A stretch of 9,867 nucleotides of DNA from Candidatus Poribacteria bacterium (GTDB lineage Bacteria > Poribacteria > WGA-4E > WGA-3G), in the NCBI GenBank assembly GCA_009842375.1, contig VYFM01000514.1, positions 1 to 9,867 of the forward strand. Direction: 5' to 3'. A program made the position numbers and the translations under genes. Positions 4,734 through 9,867 of this stretch are shown here, one piece after another. Within the stretch, counting starts at the first letter, position 1, and each line of letters starts with the position of its first letter. The notes beneath the pieces are model-generated. The model did no database searches. It was given only the letters and a program-made list of their open reading frames with translations, and had not been told where the DNA came from.

Positions 4734-7616
4734 CTACTTCTTAATAACCATTTTTCGAGTCGTCAATGGTTCAGAAGTACTCAATTGGTAGAGATAAACC
4801 CCTGAAGCCAACCTTTCACTCAAATCATTACGACCATCCCAATAAGCAGCGCGAGACTTACCGATGTAGTATCCCGCCGGTTGAAATCCGAGATCCAGAT
4901 TTCGGACAAGTTGTCCCGTTGATGAATAGATACGAATTGTGACCTCGGTATCATTTGCCAACTGATACGGTAACCATGTTTCTGGATTGAACGGGTTAGG
5001 ATAATTAGCAAGCAGTACAGTCCGTTTCGGGGTTAAGTTAGCAGGCGTGAGTCGAAGTTCCGTGAACGCTCGGTGAACGTCTGTGGCACTGATTTCGTGT
5101 TGAAATGTGCGAATCAGTGCTCCGGTTGTGTCACGTACTTCGATCGTCAACGTGTCACCAACAGAGACAACAGCTTGACGGTTCATATCTGCCCAAGCAG
5201 CATGAAAATTGTTACTCTCAACCGCCTCAGCGACTCTGGTGTGTCCATTATAGACAGTGAGCTTCATACCACTGATACCTTCAAGCTGTGCCCGGAGGAC
5301 AAATGCCCATGTCATCGGAATTGAGGGCTGCATCGGAGCCGCTGCTGTCGCGGTAGTGTTTTGCCAAGCACTACCGCTGAAATTGATAGTCTTTGGTGTA
5401 GGAACGTTGATAATGTATCCCATTCCACCTTCAATTGCAAATCCGTTACCGATAGAATTTGCTGTCCATCCGATAAACCTTTGCGCAGTGGTATCTAATC
5501 CAATAATAATAGTCGCGCCGGTTTTTTCCATGAAAGAATGCGCTGTGTCCGGTTCGTTTGGCATCAGCGGTAGACTGATCATATTCAAACCGGCACTGAG
5601 TGATATGTCATAAGTGTCCTCACTTACCACTGGGGCAACAAGGCTATCGGTCCGGAATGCAAGGTTCTGAATACGTTCATCGTTCTCGGTGTCAACATCT
5701 GCAATTGTAAACGGGACTTCAGAGAAGTTCGCCGCAAGATATTCTGCAAACGCGTCTTGCTCTGTGCCGGGAGCAGCAAAAGTTGCTTGTCCACCGGACT
5801 GCTCCTCTGTCATCACTTCAGTAAGGTCAACGCGATTCGTATTCGGGAAATTAGCGTACGGATAACTATCTCCACCATCAACAAGGAAAGTGATCGTGAC
5901 CATTCGGAAAGTGCGATCCTCATCTCCCACGATTTCACCATCCTGGGCGATTGTGTCCATCGGATTTCCAGCTGTGTCAACAATAACAAGCGACTGAACC
6001 CTTGAACCCGCTGGCAGTGAAGTATCAAAACTGAACGCCATTCCTGCGATTTGCGGGAAACGACCGGGGATTGCGTCTTCACCAGAAGCACCGACTGCGT
6101 GTTCGATAACTTCAAGCAGTTCCGCTGCGTTTAAGGTCAAAAGTGTCAATCCATTGTTGAATCGAAGTGTGTTTTCAATGTCAATCTGTGAGATTTGACC
6201 CATTGCTTTACCAACCAAGGCATTTGCGGGTGGTGGGAGCAATTCTCCATAGGCAGTCACGCCAATTGAAGCGCGAATGCCCCCACCATTTTTCAAAGAT
6301 ACAAGGACGCTTGGATCAACCCGTTTCCCCGCGGCAAGATTTGCCTCGGCGATCAGGTTGCCGATGTTGGTTTCCTCCGTGCGGACAGAGCCACGGTTTC
6401 CATTCAGATAGACACTCGTTTGTCCAAAGATATTTCCGTCCTTTGCAACCACAACATTCCGGACTGCCTCTATGATTTCAACCACACGTGCTGAGGGTTC
6501 CGCATTGCCTGTGTCTACAACACCTTGTTCGTCGGTAACGAAAGCACCGCTGACTGCAGTGTCAATTGATTCAGGAATTAAAACACCTGCAGTGTCAAAA
6601 TCAACGACTAACCGTCCAACGTATCGGTAATTCCCATCTGTACCGACGATCGCAATCGGTTCGCCTGATGCGGATTGCGTCAAGATAGGATAGGGGCGGT
6701 CTGCCATATCACCTACATGGAGACGATCCGTTTCATCGGCGAGGAGTGTGTTTGAACCGCCCGCAATGATAATGTCAACATCCTTGATGTGTGCTGCAAT
6801 TTCCTCATCAAGGCTAATCTGTTGAAGGTGTCCGGTAAGAATAATCTTATTGATGCCTGCTGCTGTTAATCCATCAACGGATTCTTGAACGATAGCTGCC
6901 AGTGCCGCCATATTGTTCGGATCTTCCGGTGCAATTCTGACGTTCCCAGGTAAAGATAAGCTGCCAAGTCGCGGTGTTGTCATACCTACTACACCGACCT
7001 TTTCTCCAGAAGGTATGGTGATGACTACACTCTTGGTAATACTATTCGGAATGGTACTCGCTTCCTGTCCCGGTTCAACAACAAGGGAAGCGAGATTACT
7101 ATCAAAACTAAAATCTAAGTTTGCGCTCAAGAATGGGAATGCTGTACCGACGTAATCTCTATCTACTGCAATCAAACTCGCAAGTGTACCAGTGCCTGCG
7201 TCAAATTCGTGATTTCCAAGTGCAGCTGCCATGAAGCCCATCGCGTTAAGCATGAGAATATCGGCGCGTCCTGAACCTTCTCTCCCTAATACTTCACGAA
7301 GACTCTGGTGATTACCAGCTGCAAAAAACGGACCGGGAATATAACTATCGCCAGCACCGATGATCACTGTGTTTTCGACCTCGGCTTTGAGTGCATTTAG
7401 CACCGATGAGAAGCGTGGTGCGTTTTCAAGTGCCTCAATACCACCCTCCATGTCTGCCGCATGGAGCAGTTGCAGCCTCGTTTTAGACATGAGGGTCTCT
7501 CCGTTTTGAGAAAAGGCAGGCGTGAGAATGCCTAACAGTAAAATCAGAAAAACTATTTTTGTAATATGGGTTTTTAGTCCTATAACATTTGGAACGAAAA
7601 GTTCCTTATTCTGCAT
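4734..7616 (-). CDS. Secreted bifunctional metallophosphatase/5'-nucleotidase with C-terminal sorting-like domain
   Basis: The 960-residue product starts at the ATG at 7616, supported by GGAG nine bases upstream; the longer in-frame start at 7652 is a TTG without such a site. A hydrophobic segment (IVFLILLLGILTPAFS, residues 21-36) is the signal peptide. Residues 45-340 are a calcineurin-like phosphoesterase domain: Asp55 in LLHAADMEGG, GAGDSY (87-92), GNHEFD (134-139) and GH at 262-263. Residues about 395-590 are a 5'-nucleotidase C-terminal domain, with NGGGIR (443-448), PGRFPQ (517-522) and VDGGDSYPY (579-587). This is the UshA/CpdB-type layout, which hydrolyses nucleotides or other phosphate esters outside the cytoplasm. 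The usual DxH is D-M-E and the usual GHxH is GGSN, a variant discussed below. Residues 666-850 are extra beta-rich modules (GLNMISLPLMPNEPD), and 868-960 is the NYPNPFNPETW sorting-like domain. The exact substrate is unknown. Confidence 0.85.
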   Translation of the reverse strand: MQNKELFVPNVIGLKTHITKIVFLILLLGILTPAFSQNGETLMSKTRLQLLHAADMEGGIEALENAPRFSSVLNALKAEVENTVIIGAGDSYIPGPFFAAGNHQSLREVLGREGSGRADILMLNAMGFMAAALGNHEFDAGTGTLASLIAVDRDYVGTAFPFLSANLDFSFDSNLASLVVEPGQEASTIPNSITKSVVITIPSGEKVGVVGMTTPRLGSLSLPGNVRIAPEDPNNMAALAAIVQESVDGLTAAGINKIILTGHLQQISLDEEIAAHIKDVDIIIAGGSNTLLADETDRLHVGDMADRPYPILTQSASGEPIAIVGTDGNYRYVGRLVVDFDTAGVLIPESIDTAVSGAFVTDEQGVVDTGNAEPSARVVEIIEAVRNVVVAKDGNIFGQTSVYLNGNRGSVRTEETNIGNLIAEANLAAGKRVDPSVLVSLKNGGGIRASIGVTAYGELLPPPANALVGKAMGQISQIDIENTLRFNNGLTLLTLNAAELLEVIEHAVGASGEDAIPGRFPQIAGMAFSFDTSLPAGSRVQSLVIVDTAGNPMDTIAQDGEIVGDEDRTFRMVTITFLVDGGDSYPYANFPNTNRVDLTEVMTEEQSGGQATFAAPGTEQDAFAEYLAANFSEVPFTIADVDTENDERIQNLAFRTDSLVAPVVSEDTYDISLSAGLNMISLPLMPNEPDTAHSFMEKTGATIIIGLDTTAQRFIGWTANSIGNGFAIEGGMGYIINVPTPKTINFSGSAWQNTTATAAAPMQPSIPMTWAFVLRAQLEGISGMKLTVYNGHTRVAEAVESNNFHAAWADMNRQAVVSVGDTLTIEVRDTTGALIRTFQHEISATDVHRAFTELRLTPANLTPKRTVLLANYPNPFNPETWLPYQLANDTEVTIRIYSSTGQLVRNLDLGFQPAGYYIGKSRAAYWDGRNDLSERLASGVYLYQLSTSEPLTTRKMVIKK
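4737..5015 (-). repeat. FlgD-Ig/type A sorting-like C-terminal domain, copy 1
   Basis: This 93-codon stretch encodes the end of the nucleotidase, from LLANYPNPFNPETWLPY to TRKMVIKK. It aligns without gaps with the 93 codons at 8099-8377; I count 56 identical residues by eye. Such domains mark proteins for type IX-like secretion in Bacteroidetes. Whether they do so here is inference. Confidence 0.8.
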
Positions 7617-7624
7617 TAGAAAAT

Positions 7625-7631
7625 ACTCCTT
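7625..7631 (-). promoter_or_regulatory. Ribosome binding site deciding the nucleotidase start
   Basis: The minus strand reads AAGGAGT here, with its GGAG core nine bases before the ATG at 7616. The alternative upstream TTG at 7652 has no comparable site, and its extra 12 residues would precede the signal peptide to no obvious purpose. Confidence 0.6.
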
Positions 7632-7685
7632 ATCAGACAATACTTTCACCAAAAATGATTGAATAAATGGGACCGTTGTCCTAAA

Positions 7686-7713
7686 GTTATACCAGTCTAT
7701 GAGTGTTAACCAA
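7686..7713 (-). promoter_or_regulatory. Candidate sigma70-like promoter for the nucleotidase gene
   Basis: On the minus strand TTGGTT (7713-7708) and TATAAC (7691-7686) are separated by 16 bases, about 70 bases before the start codon. The -35 box overlaps the left arm of the inverted repeat at 7709-7740, which could allow regulation. Pattern evidence only. Confidence 0.35.
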
Positions 7714-7740
7714 AGACTTTCTTATCTCTAATTCTTTGGT
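7709..7740. repeat. 8-bp inverted repeat next to the IS605-like left hairpin
   Basis: ACCAAAGA (7709-7716) and TCTTTGGT (7733-7740) are perfect inverted repeats with a 16-base spacer. They end a few bases before the hairpin at 7748-7767 and overlap the candidate -35 box. They may be an operator, or part of the mobile element's subterminal structure. Confidence 0.3.
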
Positions 7741-7743
7741 GTC

Positions 7744-8006
7744 AAACCCTCGTGCTTTAACACGGGGATGTAGACATCGCAAAACCCCTTGACTTTTAGT
7801 GTGATTATATACTTAATTTAAGTTGCACAGACACTTATGTCACTTTTGCAACTTCTACGGCAGGGCATGCCGAAAGTTACGCCTGTGGAGTCCAACTAAG
7901 ACTACAATCCGAGGCACGAGAGACGGAAGCAGGAAACGCCATTTCGCAGCAAAACTGCTAATGTGAGAACGAAGAATCCCCACACTTTAGCGGGGGAGTA
8001 TGTCAA
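7744..8006 (+). mobile_element. IS200/IS605-like remnant reduced to two end hairpins and a tnpB tail
   Basis: Two similar hairpins lie in the same orientation about 230 bases apart. The left one pairs CCTCGTG (7748-7754) with CACGGGG (7761-7767), including one T-G pair, around the loop CTTTAA. The right one pairs TCCCC (7977-7981) with GGGGA (7993-7997) around a loop that contains CTTTAG, followed by GTATGTCAA. End hairpins in direct orientation, recognised on one strand by the HUH transposase TnpA, are characteristic of IS200/IS605 elements. Those ends are typically GC-rich hairpins with a CTTTA-type loop, as here. The interior holds a tnpB 3' tail (7845-7961), and no tnpA is present. Exact ends and the target tetranucleotide are not resolved. 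Any omega-RNA would overlap the tail and right hairpin. Confidence 0.5.
7845..7961 (+). pseudogene. tnpB: tnpB C-terminal tail remnant
   Basis: The frame reads FATSTAGHAESYACG, then LRLQSEARETEAGNAISQQN, ending at the TAA at 7959-7961, just before the right-end hairpin. IS605-type TnpB proteins commonly finish, after their zinc finger, with a variable tail containing T-x-G-x-x-x-x-x-A-C-G and a Q/E-rich stretch, which this matches. The RuvC and zinc-finger parts are absent; upstream the frame degenerates and meets a TAG at 7797-7799. It is therefore a dead relic of an RNA-guided nuclease gene. The identification rests on a short variable tail plus its position beside the hairpin. Confidence 0.45.
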
Positions 8007-8095
8007 CCTATGGTTATGGAGTAAATCGTGTGTGGCACCTCATCGTCTAGCATTTGTGCGTAATAAAGATCCCGTGTCCTCCGCGATTAAGATAA

Positions 8096-9867
8096 TCACT
8101 TCAACATCAACATCTTCCGCGTAGCAGAAAAATCGCTTGCTGTGAGCGTATAGAAAAACACACCACTTGCAACTTTCTCACCGAACTCATTTTTGCCATC
8201 CCAATACGCCGCACGAGAACGATTCTGATATCGCCCCGCAGGCTGATGTCCAATTGCCAACGTCCGCACCAATCTACCGTTCAACGTATAAATAGACAAC
8301 GTAACCTCTGCATCTTTTGCCAAATGATAAGGTATCCATGTTTCCGGATTAAACGGGTTCGGATAGTTTGGTAAGAGTAAAGTCACTTTCGGTGTCAACA
8401 CATTGAGGAGTTGTTCCAATACGTTAACACCCAGTATCAACTTCGGATCGGTCAGATCTAATTGTTGTGCCTGCGACAACCAATCTTTGACATCCGATGC
8501 AGAGAGTATATCCAATCCACTTGGGGTTAGTGTAGGCGCAGCATTCCCACCGATCGCAGTTGCAACGAGCACAAGATCAACAATATCAACGAGACCATCA
8601 CCGTTGACATCTGCCCTATTATGTCCTGTCGACCCAAAACGTTGAGCAACAATAACTAAGTCTTGAATATTCACAATACCATCACGGTTGATGTCACCAA
8701 ACACGTCATGATGTGGTTCTACCACATTAGCATTTTCAATCTCAACTTCCCAACGCACACCGTCCCTGTCAACGATGTAGGTATCGGTTAAGAATATACT
8801 GGATTCTACAACATCATCAACCAAGAAAGTGAGTGTAGCGAGTGTGCCGTTACCGTTCAACACATCACCATCAAGCATGGTTGCGGCGATTGGAACATAG
8901 GAAAGACGGAATAACCAATTATCAAATATCTCATCGTCAACAAAGTAGGCATTCGCAGGTAGCAAGTTCCCTTTCGTTGACCTTACATAATCGAGTGAAT
9001 AATCATCATACCATACGAGTGCCTGAAAACCAGCGACATCTATCGCACCAGTAATAAATAAACTGACGCTAAAGTTTTTGTTTAAAGGAGGGGACACGAT
9101 TGTGGTTGGAGAGAGGCTTATCGTAGCACCAGAATCCTTTATTGCGGTAACAGCGATTTGCGTTGTCAAGTCTTTTGGGTAACCAGAAATGCCATCAGCA
9201 CTAACGGTAAAGTTGAGTGTGCTGTCGGTGTCAAAATCTGTGCCATCAAAACTCAATTCAATCTCTGCCGTTGTGCCAGTTTGACGGTCTATATCAATTT
9301 CGTTAATAGTAACACCTTCAATGCCGGTAAGTGTCAACGCATCCGCCAAGTCCGATTCCCAATAGGTGAAACTTCGCCCGTTAAGCGTCAATGTAATCAC
9401 ACTTCCATACAATGTTGCCTCTGTTAAGATGAACTCGGATGAGGCGTACAGCGATTCCTGCACTGCGGATACAGGTATTTGTGCGGTGAAGGCTTCGGGG
9501 TAGCCAGCGATAGCACCTGCTGTTACAGTAAGCGTCAAAGTCTCATCCGTATCTATGTTCCCTTCAAACGCAAGCGGAATTACTAATAGCGCGCCATCCG
9601 TATCGTCTACATTGATACTCTCAAAAATGTCTAACTCCCTTATCCGAAGCCCTTCAATACCCGATAATAACACAACGTTTTCAATCTCTTGTCGCCACCA
9701 TGTGTAATCGCGCCCCTTGAGTTCAAGCACGATATTGCCGCCATTCAGTGATGCTTCTGACAAAGGGAATTCTGTTGAAATAGCCAATGACTCCTCTACA
9801 GCAGTGACAGGGAAATCAAATGAGAAACTTTTATTATATCCTGAGATCGCATCTGCGCCAACAGTGA
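8096..9867 (-). CDS. Large surface protein: beta-sandwich repeats, cohesin-like domain, dockerin, sorting-like domain (5' partial)
   Basis: The frame is open to the window edge, so the N-terminus is missing; 589 complete codons are visible, numbered here from the edge. Residues 1-24 end one repeat, and two further repeats of about 112 and 107 residues follow (25-136, 137-243), each with GIEG, DTD and GYP landmarks. Residues about 248-383 look like a cohesin domain (ISLSPTTIVSPP, VAGFQALVWYDD, LATLTFLVDD). Residues 387-436 are a type I dockerin with two calcium loops, DINRDGIVNIQD (391-402) and DVNGDGLVDIVD (419-430). A helical segment (ASDVKDWLSQAQQLDLTDP) and the NYPNPFNPETW sorting-like domain (497-589) close the protein. 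Cohesins and dockerins bind each other with calcium, so an adhesive or scaffold role outside the cell is likely; no enzymatic motif is seen. It lies upstream of the nucleotidase on the same strand, separated by a mobile relic. Confidence 0.85.
   Translation of the reverse strand, partial: TVGADAISGYNKSFSFDFPVTAVEESLAISTEFPLSEASLNGGNIVLELKGRDYTWWRQEIENVVLLSGIEGLRIRELDIFESINVDDTDGALLVIPLAFEGNIDTDETLTLTVTAGAIAGYPEAFTAQIPVSAVQESLYASSEFILTEATLYGSVITLTLNGRSFTYWESDLADALTLTGIEGVTINEIDIDRQTGTTAEIELSFDGTDFDTDSTLNFTVSADGISGYPKDLTTQIAVTAIKDSGATISLSPTTIVSPPLNKNFSVSLFITGAIDVAGFQALVWYDDYSLDYVRSTKGNLLPANAYFVDDEIFDNWLFRLSYVPIAATMLDGDVLNGNGTLATLTFLVDDVVESSIFLTDTYIVDRDGVRWEVEIENANVVEPHHDVFGDINRDGIVNIQDLVIVAQRFGSTGHNRADVNGDGLVDIVDLVLVATAIGGNAAPTLTPSGLDILSASDVKDWLSQAQQLDLTDPKLILGVNVLEQLLNVLTPKVTLLLPNYPNPFNPETWIPYHLAKDAEVTLSIYTLNGRLVRTLAIGHQPAGRYQNRSRAAYWDGKNEFGEKVASGVFFYTLTASDFSATRKMLMLK
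8099..8377 (-). repeat. FlgD-Ig/type A sorting-like C-terminal domain, copy 2
   Basis: These 93 codons run from LLPNYPNPFNPETWIPY to TRKMLMLK. They match the domain at 4737-5015 without gaps and have the same spacing of QPAG, SRAAYWDG and ASGV. The copies differ enough at both protein and DNA level to be old paralogues, not a recent duplication. Confidence 0.8.
9137..9457 (-). repeat. Beta-sandwich repeat unit of the surface protein (unit 2)
   Basis: These 107 codons run from ESLYASSEFILTEATL through LNGRSFTYWESDL, LTGIEGVTI and FDTDSTLNFTV to GYPKDLTTQIAVTAIK. The unit matches the preceding one at nearly every landmark. I recall similar repeats in large poribacterial secreted proteins but cannot name a family with certainty. 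Confidence 0.75.
9458..9793 (-). repeat. Beta-sandwich repeat unit of the surface protein (unit 1)
   Basis: These 112 codons run from ESLAISTEFPLSEASL through LKGRDYTWWRQEI, LSGIEGLRI and IDTDETLTLTV to GYPEAFTAQIPVSAVQ. An earlier unit is visible only by its end (GADAISGYN, PVTAVE) at 9794-9867, so the array continues beyond the window. Confidence 0.75.

Noticed and set aside
5257..5613. Plus-strand open frame of 118 codons inside the nucleotidase gene
   Set aside because: It lies antisense to a strongly conserved coding region and lacks any family pattern.
6167..6475. Plus-strand open frame of 102 codons (MCFQCQSVRF...)
   Set aside because: It is a shadow of the 5'-nucleotidase C-terminal domain; the conserved motif NGGGIR is read on the other strand.
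7744..7997. CRISPR-like repeats or a standard intrinsic terminator
   Set aside because: There are only two imperfect hairpins without regular spacers, and neither is followed by a T-run; the IS605-end reading fits better.

Overview
The window looks like chromosomal DNA of a sponge- or sediment-associated Candidatus Poribacteria member, or a close relative. The main clue is the C-terminal domain that ends two of the large minus-strand proteins: NYPNPFNPETW, then QPAG, SRAAYWDG, ASGV, TRKM. I recognise it as the FlgD-Ig-like / type A sorting-like domain common in that phylum. Uma2 nucleases, cohesin and dockerin modules, short TolB-type propellers and decayed insertion sequences fit the same picture. 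This assignment rests on recalled family patterns, not on a search.

Layout. 72-902 (+) encodes a secreted protein with a PA14-like module and is followed by a strong hairpin (938-970). 2497 down to about 1011 (-) holds two exported-protein genes arranged like an operon, a beta-sandwich protein and a short TolB-like propeller. Each is broken by a single-base frameshift, and the propeller has a foreign-looking tail. 2519-3424 is AT-rich with no gene I can support. A good promoter (3425-3453) drives a Uma2-family nuclease (3491-4066, +). It converges on a decayed secreted-protein fragment (4052-4459, -), which is cut off by an IS630-type transposase remnant (about 4427-4686, +).

The right half is dominated by two long minus-strand genes. 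7616-4734 is a secreted 5'-nucleotidase/metallophosphatase fused to a surface or sorting module. 9867-8096, cut by the window edge, is a surface protein with tandem beta-sandwich repeats, a cohesin-like domain, a dockerin and the same sorting domain. Between them (about 7744-8006) lies a small remnant that looks like an IS200/IS605 element reduced to its two end hairpins and the 3' tail of tnpB, probably overlapping an omega-RNA remnant.

Together the genes mainly describe an exported cell-surface repertoire: phosphate or nucleotide scavenging and cohesin/dockerin adhesion, with shared C-terminal tags of two kinds. It is interspersed with dead mobile DNA. No phage, CRISPR, rRNA or tRNA feature was seen. 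Several frameshifts could be real decay or assembly errors, because at least one lies at a homopolymer run.
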